DNA of 64,000 bases, from assembly GCA_963725065.1 (NCBI GenBank), contig CAVRXD010000053.1, forward strand, positions 186,001 to 250,000, in the 5' to 3' direction. A model generated the notes under the pieces. That model was not told the origin of the DNA. It ran no database searches and saw only the letters and a list, made by a program, of their open reading frames with translations. This stretch comes from VAZQ01 sp963725065 (lineage in GTDB: Bacteria; Pseudomonadota; Alphaproteobacteria; Rhizobiales; Xanthobacteraceae). The first letter of the stretch is position 1. Each line of letters starts with the position of its first letter. The translations under genes were made by a program, and so were the position numbers. Below, one piece after another: positions 17,553 through 26,276 of the stretch.

Positions 17553-18268
17553 CGTCCGGGCTCCTGATGGTCCTCAAAGCCGGGCGCAGCGCTGCGCACC
17601 GTCCATTCGGGATCGACCTCGAGGATCGTCCAATAATAGTCGCCGCTGTAACCAGCGCGCTCGAACAGCCGATGCCACATGTCCGGCTTGCCGAAGGTCT
17701 CGGCCGTGAGCACCCAGTCGAGAAAAGCGTCGCGCTCATCGTCGTTGCGATAGGCGTCGACCTGGATGTAGCCACGGCCCGGCGCGACGCGCTCGATCTC
17801 CTGCACTGCCTCTACGCAGGCGTCGTAGCCGAGATTGTGCACGACATTGATGCAAAGCGCTGCGGCGAAGCTACCGCTCGCGAATGGCAACGCCTGCGCA
17901 CTACCGTACACGATCCGCCCGCGGGCATCGGGGTGGCAGTTTTCGATCGCATATTGCGAGATTTCGAGCCCCCACGCCTCCAGACCCGGAACGACCGCCA
18001 TGAGATCGCGCAACAGAAAACCCTTGGCGCAACCGATGTCGAGCACACGGTCGCCGGGCTTGAGATTGAAATGCTCGGCAATGTCGCGCGCAATCGGGAG
18101 CCAGCGGCCGTCGTAACGGTATCCTCCGTAACCCTGGTCGCGCGTACCGTCGAAATATTCGCGGCCGAACCGCTTGGCGATGATCCGGTTCTCCGCCTGT
18201 CCTTGCTTGCGAGCAACGAGATTGCGCTTCGCACGCGGATATTTCGAAAGCAGATTGATCTCAGGCAC
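17549..18268 (-). CDS. Class I SAM-dependent methyltransferase
   Basis: A 239-residue methyltransferase. Motif I is VLDIGCAKGFLLRDL, and an acidic loop and ALCINVVHNLGYD follow, as in Methyltransf_11/25 proteins. The N terminus is basic (YPRAKRNLVARKQG). The start codon is GTG at 18268, overlapping the epimerase stop by 8 bases. It lies among sugar-nucleotide genes, so O- or C-methylation of a sugar is the likely role; the acceptor cannot be predicted. Confidence 0.78.
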   Translation of the reverse strand: MPEINLLSKYPRAKRNLVARKQGQAENRIIAKRFGREYFDGTRDQGYGGYRYDGRWLPIARDIAEHFNLKPGDRVLDIGCAKGFLLRDLMAVVPGLEAWGLEISQYAIENCHPDARGRIVYGSAQALPFASGSFAAALCINVVHNLGYDACVEAVQEIERVAPGRGYIQVDAYRNDDERDAFLDWVLTAETFGKPDMWHRLFERAGYSGDYYWTILEVDPEWTVRSAAPGFEDHQEPGR

Positions 18269-19154
18269 TGGCCGCGGCCCTCATGTCGGCGAACGTCAGC
18301 GCCAAACCGTCATCAAGCGCCCTGAAGCGCACGCCCGGAAAGGCGCGCAGGAGATTGGTGGTGTCGAAATGCCGATGAGTCGCGGGATTTTGTCGCGCCG
18401 AGGTGGCGATCTCGACCGGCCGGCCAGCCCGGCCGGCGACCATCTCGGCAACCGATCGAAACGTCTCGGAAAGTCCGCTGGCGCAATTGAGCAGGCCCGT
18501 CGATCCGTGCGAGATCACCTTGAGGAGAAGATTGACCGCATCGTCGACATGCAAGTGATCGCGGGTCTCTTCGCCATTGCCGAACAGCGCAATGCGCCCC
18601 TCCTTGAGCGCCTGGCGCATGAAGCGGTTCGGCCCGTACGAATTGTGGGTGTCGCCGGCGCCATAAATCGCAGTCAGACGCAGGACCGCCACGGGTGCCT
18701 TTGCCTCGCTCGCCAACATCAGCTCTCGCGCCCGGTGCATGACTCCGTAGAGGTCGGTCGGAACCGGCGGCGTCGCCTCCGAGATCAATGTCGTCGCAAA
18801 GGAGTAGACCGCATCGGAACTGGCATAGACGAGTTGCGCGATGTCGACCGCACGGGTGGCCTCGCAGACTGCCCGGCACATGGCGAGATTTCGCATCAGC
18901 GTGCCGGAGTCGCGGCCCTTGTCGGGCGTGAGCGCCGACAGGAACACGACCACGTCGCGCGGCCGCAGCCGCTCGGCGAGCCGCGCGCCGCCCGCGGCGT
19001 CCGCCAGATCAACCTCGCGCGAGCCGAGCCCGATGGTTTCGATCCCCGCTGCCGCGGACGCGCGGGCAAGGCCGCGGCCGAGGAACCCGCTTGCTCCCAG
19101 CACGACCACCCGGTCGGGCATGCGGGGACGGTTATGAACGTGAGACAGCATCAT
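18261..19154 (-). CDS. NAD-dependent sugar epimerase/reductase
   Basis: A 298-residue extended SDR with GASGFLG near the N terminus, a YASSDAVY segment, a YGVMHRARE region (YxxxR in place of the usual YxxxK) and RDHLHVDDAV. The frame is open upstream to 19385, but the ATG pair at 19154 is chosen because it forms an ATGA overlap with the dehydrogenase stop and starts just before the Rossmann fold. The Lys-to-Arg change, if the alignment is right, may alter catalysis. It presumably reduces or epimerises an NDP-keto sugar. Confidence 0.75.
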   Translation of the reverse strand: MMLSHVHNRPRMPDRVVVLGASGFLGRGLARASAAAGIETIGLGSREVDLADAAGGARLAERLRPRDVVVFLSALTPDKGRDSGTLMRNLAMCRAVCEATRAVDIAQLVYASSDAVYSFATTLISEATPPVPTDLYGVMHRARELMLASEAKAPVAVLRLTAIYGAGDTHNSYGPNRFMRQALKEGRIALFGNGEETRDHLHVDDAVNLLLKVISHGSTGLLNCASGLSETFRSVAEMVAGRAGRPVEIATSARQNPATHRHFDTTNLLRAFPGVRFRALDDGLALTFADMRAAASA

Positions 19155-20437
19155 GCGTGCACCGGCAAAGGCGCTCCTAGTACGACATGTTCGAGGCCTG
19201 CGGCAGCCGTCGCGGCACGGTCTAACATCGAAAAGGGATCGATCACAACGCACCCACGCAGCCGCGCAGCGATATCGCCAGGCTTGAGCGCTCGAAACTG
19301 CGGCCAGGGAGTCATGATGACGAGGGCGTCGGCGCCATCGCAAGGCGACAGCGCGTCCTCCGCCACTGTCATGCGCGGATGCCATTCCGACGCGGCCCGC
19401 ACCGCGGGGTCGAATACGCGCAGCCGGAAACTCCCGAGCTCCTTGATCAACGCAACCGCGGGGGAATTCTTGATGGAGTGGGTGTTCTCCTTGTAGGTCA
19501 CGCCCAGAACGCCGATGACGGGCTCGCCGACCCGCGACAGGACGCGTTCATGCAGTTGCCGCAACGGCCAATCCCGTCGGTGCCGGCTGTTGCGCAGCCA
19601 GGCCGAGACCAGTCCCGCCTCGGTGCCGTGGGTGTCGGACAGGCGCTGCACCGTGGCGAGATCGCGCTCGAGATTGCCACCGGCGATGCCGAGGCCGGGC
19701 GTGAGATAGGCATAGGCGCCAATGCGGCGGTCGAGCTTCAACGCCGGAGCAATTTCCGACCAGTCGCCGCCGATTTGTTCGCACAACTCCGCCAAGGTGT
19801 TGCCGACCGTGACCGAGGCAACGAGGCAGCAATTGATCGAGATCTTGGCCAGCTCGGCGCTTTCGTAGCGCATGGGCAGGATCGGGCAACCGAATGCATC
19901 GAGCACGGCGCGAAAGCGTGGGTTCAGCGGCGCGGCCGGGTCGGCGCAGCCGACGATGGTCCGCTCCGGCTTCGTCGCCCGCTCGACCGCCTGGCCGAAG
20001 ACCAGCGTCTCGACCTGATAGTAAAGGCGTTGCGGCGGCAACACGCCGAGCGCACGGGTGTAGCCCGGCGGCACCTGCGAGAGCACGACCATGACCGCAT
20101 CGGGATTCATCGTTGCCGCAACGTCGCAGATCAATGCCGTCAATCCCGAGACGTCGCTCGTACCTTGGTCGTCGGTCGGCACATCGGGCGCGACGTAGAC
20201 GACATCACAGCCCCTGAGATCAGCCTTTGCGTCGGTGAAACGTTGTCTCCCCGCGTTGCTGCGGATCAATTCGTCGAGCCCAGGCTCGAGCACCGGCCAG
20301 TCCTGTTGTGCCAGGCGGCGGATAACCGCACCATCGGCATCGAAACACACGACGTCAAAGCCGCGTCCGGCAACGGACGCCGCCGAGACGAGGCCGAGAT
20401 GGGTCATGCCGGCGAAACCTACGACCGGCGGCTTCAT
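19151..20437 (-). CDS. Nucleotide-sugar 6-dehydrogenase-like protein lacking the catalytic Cys
   Basis: A 428-residue protein with the three-domain layout of UDP-glucose/GDP-mannose dehydrogenases: an N-terminal Rossmann domain (VGFAGMTHLGLVSA), a central domain with Lys198 and Asn202 in ESAELAKISIN, and a C-terminal domain (IGVLGVTYKENTHSIKNSP). The active-site loop usually reads GFGGSCFPKD; here it is GIAGGNLERD, so the catalytic Cys position is Asn255 (codon AAT). Two-step oxidation through a thiohemiacetal would not be possible as in UGDH. The ATG at 20437 overlaps the Gfo/Idh stop (ATGA). It may be a specialised subfamily acting on an unusual sugar. Confidence 0.78.
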   Translation of the reverse strand: MKPPVVGFAGMTHLGLVSAASVAGRGFDVVCFDADGAVIRRLAQQDWPVLEPGLDELIRSNAGRQRFTDAKADLRGCDVVYVAPDVPTDDQGTSDVSGLTALICDVAATMNPDAVMVVLSQVPPGYTRALGVLPPQRLYYQVETLVFGQAVERATKPERTIVGCADPAAPLNPRFRAVLDAFGCPILPMRYESAELAKISINCCLVASVTVGNTLAELCEQIGGDWSEIAPALKLDRRIGAYAYLTPGLGIAGGNLERDLATVQRLSDTHGTEAGLVSAWLRNSRHRRDWPLRQLHERVLSRVGEPVIGVLGVTYKENTHSIKNSPAVALIKELGSFRLRVFDPAVRAASEWHPRMTVAEDALSPCDGADALVIMTPWPQFRALKPGDIAARLRGCVVIDPFSMLDRAATAAAGLEHVVLGAPLPVHA

Positions 20438-21369
20438 CGCGCACCTCTCGGGGCTGTCGCCTCGGCGCCCAGACGCTGCAGCACGCGATGGAGCCAGACG
20501 TCGTTCGCCAAGTCGGTCTTCGCCCCTGAGCTGCACAAAGCCTTGAAGTGCGTGTATTCGAGCGCCCAGGTCGGATCGTCTTGCACGAGGGTCCAGCTCT
20601 CCTCCGGCGGACGGCCGCTCGGCAGGAGCCGCGTGCGCTGGGTGAATTGCGACGGCCCCCATTTGCACAGCGACTGAATATGCGCCGAACCGCTTTCGGC
20701 GAGGATGTCGCAGGTGAAATGGTTGCGCCACATCAGGAGCGTCATTTCCAATTCGATCCGCGGCAGGGTTTCCTCGCGATGGATGACGACATGATCCGGA
20801 GCGCGGTTCTCGAAGCCGTGAACACCCACGAATTGGAACCGGTCTTCGATATCCCCGAACCAGAAGCGACAGGTGTCGAGGAGATGAGAGCCGAGATCGG
20901 GCAGCACGCCCGCCCCCTGATCGCGCCAGGCCGAATCGCGCACCAGCCGCGCCGTGCCATTGCCGTAGAACATGCGGCAGGAATAGATCGTACCGAGTTC
21001 GCCGCTGGCGATGAGGTCGCGCATGCGTACGAAATGCGGCTCGAAACGGTGATTGTAAGCGGTATAGCAAACGACGCCATTGCGGCGCGCCAGCGCCTCG
21101 AGTGCCGTGATTTCGCTTTCGTGCTTCGCCCACAACGGCTTCTCGACCAGCACGTGTTTGCCATTGCCGATGCAGTAGGTGAGGATGTCGATCTTGGGCT
21201 CGTCGGGGATGCAGGCCAGGACGGCGTCATAATCCGCGAGCGGAACGTCCATGATCGTCCGGTAGCGCGCCTCTTCGTTGACCGGATCGACAGCCGCGAC
21301 AAAGTCGGCGCCGGCGATCCGGCGGCGCTTGTGACCTTGAACTCCGAGGCCCGCGACCACGACCCGCAT
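20434..21369 (-). CDS. Gfo/Idh/MocA-family oxidoreductase
   Basis: A 311-residue NAD(P)-dependent sugar oxidoreductase. The N-terminal Rossmann fold begins MRVVVAGLGVQG, the EKPLWAKHESE motif carries the conserved Lys, and AYNHRFEPH plus DLGSHLLDTCRFWFG give the DxxxH-type catalytic segment. The start at 21369 is preferred over the frame opening at 21468, because the extra residues lie inside the upstream gene and are not family-like. It follows the HldE-like gene by 11 bases. Such enzymes oxidise or reduce ring hydroxyls of (NDP-)sugars; the substrate is unknown. Confidence 0.83.
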   Translation of the reverse strand: MRVVVAGLGVQGHKRRRIAGADFVAAVDPVNEEARYRTIMDVPLADYDAVLACIPDEPKIDILTYCIGNGKHVLVEKPLWAKHESEITALEALARRNGVVCYTAYNHRFEPHFVRMRDLIASGELGTIYSCRMFYGNGTARLVRDSAWRDQGAGVLPDLGSHLLDTCRFWFGDIEDRFQFVGVHGFENRAPDHVVIHREETLPRIELEMTLLMWRNHFTCDILAESGSAHIQSLCKWGPSQFTQRTRLLPSGRPPEESWTLVQDDPTWALEYTHFKALCSSGAKTDLANDVWLHRVLQRLGAEATAPRGAR

Positions 21370-21380
21370 CGGTGAAACGC

Positions 21381-22928
21381 TCAATCGGGGGCCATCTGCC
21401 GCTCGATGATGTCGATCTTCGAGCGCAGATCGTCGGCGGTCACCGGGATGTTGCCGTCGCATTCGCATTCGACGGCTGCGGCCATCGAGCCCAGAATCGT
21501 CGCAATGCCCGGATCCCGGACCGCGAGCATCGCGAGCGTTGAATAGGCGAGCAGCGCATCGCCCGCACCAACCGCGTCGATCAGCCGATCCACGAAACTG
21601 TCGATGACGAAGAAGCTGTCGAGCGACTCATGGTCCGAATTGCAGCACGCCAGCACGCCGCGCTCGCCCAACTTCAGGATGAGCAGCCTGCAGCGCGACG
21701 AATCATAGAGGTTCGAAGCCAGCGGACGAATGCCGGAATCCTGGTCGCCGAGGGCAAACCGCGCTTCGCGCTCATTGGGCGTGATCAGATCGAAGCCCTG
21801 AAAGTCGGTGATGTTGCCCCAGCGGCTTGCGACCTGGCTGTCCGCGACCCGGAAACAGCCCTCGGGCAGCGCCTGCACCAGTTCGGGGATGGTGCGGCGG
21901 TTGAAAAGTCCGTGGCGGAAATCCGCGAATACGACCGCATCGGTCGGCACTTTCTTGATCGCCCCGGTGATCTCTTCGAGTATCTGGTCGGAGATCGAAC
22001 GGTTGTCGAGCGTGTCCACCTTGAGAAGCCGGTAGCCCCCGACGACGATCGCATTCTTGTTGACCGTCGGCCGTGAACGATCGATCACCGCATGCACTTC
22101 GATATCGGCATCCTTGAGATCGTCGGTGACGAAGTCCCGGTAGCTGTCGTCTCCGAGCACGGTCGAAAACGTCACCCGGCCGCCAGCCGCCGCAAGGTGC
22201 TTTGCCACGATCGCAGCGCCGCCGACATAGTCGACCTTGCGCTCGAACAGCACGCTCATTGTCGGCGTCTTGGTCTGACCGCCGATCATCGCACAGTGGG
22301 TATAGCTGTCCACGATCGTGTCACCCACGACATGGACGCGGCGACCCGTCATGGCGTCGAGTGTTTGCCGCAGCTTGTCGAACGTGATGCAGTTCCGCTC
22401 CATGACGATCTGGAGCTTTTCGAGCTTGATCGACGGCGGCGCCAGATCGATGAGATTCGAGGACGAATATACGATGTCGCCGGGTGTGAAGATGATCTCG
22501 CCGCCGTAGGACTGGAGGACGTCGGCCTCCTCCGCGGTCTTAACCGGCATGCCGCTTGCCGTGTACTCGAAACCCTTGGCGAAATAGTCGGGCTGGATAA
22601 TGCGAATGTTCTCGATCGGCTTGGCATTCTTGTCGATGACGACGTAGTCGACCACCTCGAAAGCGGCCAGATTTACCGCGCGCAGGTCCTGCGGCACGTG
22701 CGGCCGGTGCGTTCCCTTCGTAATGTGATGGTCCGCTGTGATGCTCGCGACCAGAAGGTCGGCTTTGCTCCTGGCGTACAGCAGATGGCGGATATGGCCG
22801 GGATGGACCACGTCGAACACGCCGTGGCACATGATCACGCGCTTCTTGCGCGGACGCGGGCCGATGATGTCGCGCAGTTCTTCCGCCGATTTGATCTTGT
22901 GGCGATAGCGGTCAAGCAGTTCCAGCAT
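21381..22928 (-). CDS. HldE-like bifunctional protein with reversed domain order
   Basis: A 515-residue protein joining a cytidylyltransferase-like nucleotidyltransferase (about 28-165, HPGH at 42-45) to a PfkB/RfaE sugar kinase (about 195-515, with VVGDTIVDSY, GGAAIVAKHLAAAGG and DAVGAGD at 451-457). Canonical HldE has the kinase first. It would phosphorylate and activate a sugar phosphate, giving an ADP- or CDP-linked product. The frame is open upstream into the frameshifted epimerase, but the ATG at 22928 lies 8 bases after the epimerase stop and starts a family-like sequence. With GmhA, GmhB and transaldolase genes in the same run, a heptose-like or larger sugar is the likely substrate (inference). 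A canonical hldE lies at 43219. Confidence 0.85.
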   Translation of the reverse strand: MLELLDRYRHKIKSAEELRDIIGPRPRKKRVIMCHGVFDVVHPGHIRHLLYARSKADLLVASITADHHITKGTHRPHVPQDLRAVNLAAFEVVDYVVIDKNAKPIENIRIIQPDYFAKGFEYTASGMPVKTAEEADVLQSYGGEIIFTPGDIVYSSSNLIDLAPPSIKLEKLQIVMERNCITFDKLRQTLDAMTGRRVHVVGDTIVDSYTHCAMIGGQTKTPTMSVLFERKVDYVGGAAIVAKHLAAAGGRVTFSTVLGDDSYRDFVTDDLKDADIEVHAVIDRSRPTVNKNAIVVGGYRLLKVDTLDNRSISDQILEEITGAIKKVPTDAVVFADFRHGLFNRRTIPELVQALPEGCFRVADSQVASRWGNITDFQGFDLITPNEREARFALGDQDSGIRPLASNLYDSSRCRLLILKLGERGVLACCNSDHESLDSFFVIDSFVDRLIDAVGAGDALLAYSTLAMLAVRDPGIATILGSMAAAVECECDGNIPVTADDLRSKIDIIERQMAPD

Positions 22929-22936
22929 GAAAGGCC

Positions 22937-23945
22937 TCAGGCGCTCTGCTTGCCGAGGTACTGAAACCAGGTCTTGGTCGCCTCTGCAATGCGGTCGGGA
23001 TCCCACAGCGGGGCGTCGCGCCAGCGGTCGATGTCGACCAGCATCCGGCGTACGCCGTCCTCGAACGGGACGACCGGCTTCCACCCCAGTTGCGCGACGA
23101 TTTTGGCGATGTTCGCGAAGGTGCAGTCGGGCTCGCCCGGACGTTTGGGCACGTACACCACATCGCCGCCGAGAAGCTCGATCAGCCGGTTGACCGACTG
23201 CGGATTGCCAGCCCCAACGTTGAAGCGCTCCCCGCTGATCGGGGTCCGGGCCGCGGCCAGAAACGCCTGCGCCACGTCGGTCACGTAGATGAAGTCGCGG
23301 CGCTGCGTACCGTCGCCGACAACGGTGTACGGCTTGCCCGCAAGTTTCTGCCGGAAGAATACGCCGAAGACCGCACCATACACGCCGGTCGTACGCACGC
23401 GCGGCCCATAGGCATTGAAGATGCAGACCGAGTTGACCGGAAGCCCATATACCCGGTGCCAGTGAAAGGCCGCCTGTTCCCCCTGATATTTGGAGAGCGC
23501 GTACGGATATTGCGGGTCGATGGGATGGTCTTCGCCTGTGGGCACGGCGGCCAGCCCGTAGCAGGACGACGAAGCCGCATAAACGAACTTCTCGACGCGC
23601 GCCTGGCGCGCGCATTCGAGGACCCGCACGGTGCCCTGGACGTTGGTGTCCATATACTGCGTCGGCTGCTCGATCGAGGGCACGATGTCGCCGATGCCGG
23701 CGAAATGGAAGACGGATTTCGCGTCGGCGAAGATCGGCGAGTTCGGGCTCGAGTTGCCGGATATCGTGCCAGTAGCAGGCAAGATCCGGATTTCCCTTGA
23801 GATGATCGAGATTGCTGCGATGACCGCCTACCAGATTGTCGATGACGCGGACCGCAAAGCCTGCGCCAAGCAGAGCATCGACCATGTGGCTGCCGATGAA
23901 ACCGGCTCCGCCGGTAACGACCGCAACGGGCTTGCCGCTGCTCAT
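22937..23945 (-). pseudogene. NAD-dependent epimerase, single frameshift
   Basis: An extended SDR of UDP-glucose 4-epimerase/UDP-glucuronate decarboxylase type, read in two frames. The N terminus (VVTGGAGFIGSHMVDALLG...) runs from 23945 to about 23743, then the family sequence (SPIFADAKSVFHFAGIGDI, YAASSSCYG, YALSKYQGEQ) continues in another frame to 22937. One extra base near 23742-23743, within GAAC, restores a single 335-residue protein. Either the gene is newly broken or this is a sequencing error; the rest shows no decay and all catalytic motifs survive. Both ends fit the operon: the ATG overlaps the upstream stop (ATGA) and the stop precedes the HldE-like gene by 8 bases. Confidence 0.85.
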
Positions 23946-24955
23946 GCCGCCTTGAGCCGCTTCAGCAGACGGACATTGTAGTAGCGGTCGTCTTCCATGC
24001 TGTTAGGCAGCTTCCTCGCGAGAAACGCCTGGCAGAGCTCGCGGACCGCATCCTCGATGGTGTGCTGCGGCTGGTAGCCGAGCACGCGCTTTATCTTGTC
24101 CGAGTTGATGTGATAGGAGCGCACATCGTCGGTCGGCGTGGTGACGATGTCGACCGCCTTGCGGTCGGGCATCTCCTCGCCAACCACGCGCCGCACCAGC
24201 TCGGCAATCTCCATCAGCGATAGATTCTGATAGCCGACGTTGAAGGTTTCGTTCTGTATCTTGTCGGCGGGCACGGTGAGGAACAGCTGCACGGCGTCGC
24301 AGTAGTCCTGGATGTGCAGGTTGGGGCGCAGCTGCGAGCCGCCGAACACCGTGATCTTGCCGGCATTGATCGCGTGGTTGGTCAGAATATTGACCGAGAG
24401 ATCCAGCCGTTGCCGCGGCGAGTAGCCACACACCGTCGCGGGACGAAAGATCACGCCGGTGAAGCTCGCGTCCGTATGATTCTTCAGGAGCGGCTCGCAC
24501 ATTCCTTTGTACTTGTTGTAGAGCGTGAGCGGGACGAGTGGATGGTCTTCGGTGACGTCCGGGTTGTCGGAAACACCGTAGACCGAGCTCGACGAGGCAT
24601 AGACGAAGCGCTTCACTCCCGCTTTCTTGGCCGCCACCACGAGGGGCTCGAAGGCATTGAGATTGATCGAGGTGGAAAGATCCTCGTCGAGCTCGAAGCT
24701 GGCGTCGTTCGAGATGCAGGCGAGATTGACCACGGCGTCATGGCCCGCCACCGCCGCCGCGAATTTGGCGGCATCGCGGATATCTCCGTCGATGATGCGC
24801 AGGTTCGGGTTGTCTCTCGGCAGGAACTGATTGCCGAAGAACATGATGTCATACACCGTCACCTTGTAACCGCGCGCAAGCATTTGCGGCACAAGTCGCG
24901 CCCCGCAATAGCCCGCACCGCCCGTCACCAGCACCTTGTCGAAAAGCCGTTCCAT
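23942..24955 (-). CDS. NAD-dependent epimerase/dehydratase
   Basis: A 337-residue extended SDR. The cofactor motif is TGGAGYCG, the active-site region YASSSSVYG, and the Tyr/Lys pair is in TLYNKYKG. The pattern NLACISNDASFELD is typical of a group of surface-polysaccharide epimerases whose substrate I cannot name. The start is ATG 24955: the upstream ATG at 24973 overlaps the transaldolase stop, but the bases between encode AAGGAGAGG, an ideal ribosome-binding site for the second ATG. It is one of three epimerase-type genes in this block. Confidence 0.82.
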   Translation of the reverse strand: MERLFDKVLVTGGAGYCGARLVPQMLARGYKVTVYDIMFFGNQFLPRDNPNLRIIDGDIRDAAKFAAAVAGHDAVVNLACISNDASFELDEDLSTSINLNAFEPLVVAAKKAGVKRFVYASSSSVYGVSDNPDVTEDHPLVPLTLYNKYKGMCEPLLKNHTDASFTGVIFRPATVCGYSPRQRLDLSVNILTNHAINAGKITVFGGSQLRPNLHIQDYCDAVQLFLTVPADKIQNETFNVGYQNLSLMEIAELVRRVVGEEMPDRKAVDIVTTPTDDVRSYHINSDKIKRVLGYQPQHTIEDAVRELCQAFLARKLPNSMEDDRYYNVRLLKRLKAA

Positions 24956-24969
24956 GTTCGCCCTCTCCT

Positions 24970-25710
24970 TCATTCCGCAGCGAAGCGGGTCGTCTTGATC
25001 TGATAGGCGGCAGCCGTCGCGTCGCGATAGAAGAGCTGCACTGTCTCGCGGGAATATTCAGCGAGATCCTTGTCGATGAGATCGAGCTTGTTGAGGAACT
25101 CGTTCGGCACCGTAACGATGTCGCAGCTGCTCTCTTCGGCATGGAAGATGTTCAGGAGCTCCCGCGTGCTTGCCCACAGCAACTCCGCCTTGGGGCGCGA
25201 GCCGAGAATCTGCTTGCAGGCCAGCATGTGCGGGATCGGATCGATACCGGTATCAGCAATACGTCCGGCGAAAACCGAAACAATCGCCGGCGTCTTCGGA
25301 TCGAGCGCGTCGGCGACGGCGCGAACCTGCTCGAGCGTGAAGATCGCGGTCACGTTGAGCACCACGCCCTCCGACGACAGGGAGCGCAGCAACTCGCTGG
25401 AGGATTGCCCCTTGGTATTGGTGACGGGGATCTTCACATTCACGTTCGGCGCCCACGCGGCGATCGCGCGCGCCTGCTCGGCCATGCTCGCGAAGTCGTC
25501 GGCAAATACCTCGAACGACACCGGCCGGTCCGGGATGGCAGCCAGAACCTTGCGCGCGAAGGTCTCGTAATCGTTGACCCCGGCCTTGCGCATCAAGGTT
25601 GGATTGGTCGTGAAGCCCTTGATCACGGGATTCTTCGCCATTTTGACGATGCCATCGTAGTCGGCACCGTCTGCGAAAATCTTCACCTTGAGATCGGTGA
25701 TCCGGCTCAT
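24970..25710 (-). CDS. Transaldolase-family protein
   Basis: A 246-residue class I aldolase of the transaldolase/fructose-6-phosphate aldolase family. TTNPTLM lies at 34-40, and Lys93 in NVKIPVTN is the Schiff-base lysine. It is longer than fructose-6-phosphate aldolases (about 220) and shorter than TalB (about 317). It overlaps the GmhB-like gene by four bases (ATGA). In a polysaccharide operon beside GmhA- and GmhB-like genes it probably builds, or shuffles carbon into, a sedoheptulose-type or longer sugar phosphate; the exact reaction is inferred. Confidence 0.85.
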   Translation of the reverse strand: MSRITDLKVKIFADGADYDGIVKMAKNPVIKGFTTNPTLMRKAGVNDYETFARKVLAAIPDRPVSFEVFADDFASMAEQARAIAAWAPNVNVKIPVTNTKGQSSSELLRSLSSEGVVLNVTAIFTLEQVRAVADALDPKTPAIVSVFAGRIADTGIDPIPHMLACKQILGSRPKAELLWASTRELLNIFHAEESSCDIVTVPNEFLNKLDLIDKDLAEYSRETVQLFYRDATAAAYQIKTTRFAAE

Positions 25711-26276
25711 GGTCCCTCCTGCGGGGTTTGAGCTGTTTCGATGATGATGTCGGCGGCTTCCATGATCGAGTGCACCACATAATCGGGGGCATCAGGCGCA
25801 GGCTCGTCATAGCCGAGATCGATGAAGACGGTGGCGCAGCCGGCCGCGCGGCCTGCCTCCACATCGCTGCTGCGGTCCCCTACCATGAAGCTCTTATTCA
25901 GGTTAACGCCGAGTTCCACCGCCGCCTCCAGGATCATGCCCGGTTTTGGTTTGCGGCAGTTGCAGCCGTCGGCCTGCCGGTGAAAACAAGCCTTGACCGC
26001 GTCGACAGGCAGTTCGCGCGTCATGGTTTCGTGCATAGCGTCCACTTCCGACCGGGCGATCAAGCCATTTCCCACGTCCGGCTGGTTCGTGATTACCGCC
26101 AACAGGAAGCCCGCTCCCTTCAGCCTTTGCAGACTGGCCGCGGCTTCGGGGTAAAACCTGAAATCCTCCAGCCGCTTAGGAGCAAAGCTGCGCCGATCAC
26201 GGAATTCCGGAACGACGATTACCCCATCTCGATCAAGGAATACGGCAGGCCTCAGCCCGTGGGCACCGCTTACCAT
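25707..26276 (-). CDS. GmhB-like HAD phosphatase (heptose bisphosphatase family)
   Basis: A 189-residue HAD-superfamily histidinol-phosphatase/GmhB protein. The nucleophile motif is DRDG at 15-18, VITNQPDVGNG follows, and zinc-binding residues Cys97, His99, Cys105 and Cys107 are in CFH...GCNCRKPKPGM, as in GmhB. In the heptose pathway GmhB removes the 7-phosphate from heptose 1,7-bisphosphate. The start at ATG 26276 (MVSGAHG) overlaps the end of the SIS gene by 7 bases; the longer frame from 26324 is not needed. It works with the SIS isomerase and the reversed HldE-like protein (inference). Confidence 0.87.
   Translation of the reverse strand: MVSGAHGLRPAVFLDRDGVIVVPEFRDRRSFAPKRLEDFRFYPEAAASLQRLKGAGFLLAVITNQPDVGNGLIARSEVDAMHETMTRELPVDAVKACFHRQADGCNCRKPKPGMILEAAVELGVNLNKSFMVGDRSSDVEAGRAAGCATVFIDLGYDEPAPDAPDYVVHSIMEAADIIIETAQTPQEGP

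Noticed and set aside
21381..23945. An 854-residue open frame that looks like an epimerase-HldE fusion
   Set aside because: The middle part is out-of-frame epimerase sequence; the true epimerase continues in another frame to 22937 and the HldE-like gene has its own start at 22928.
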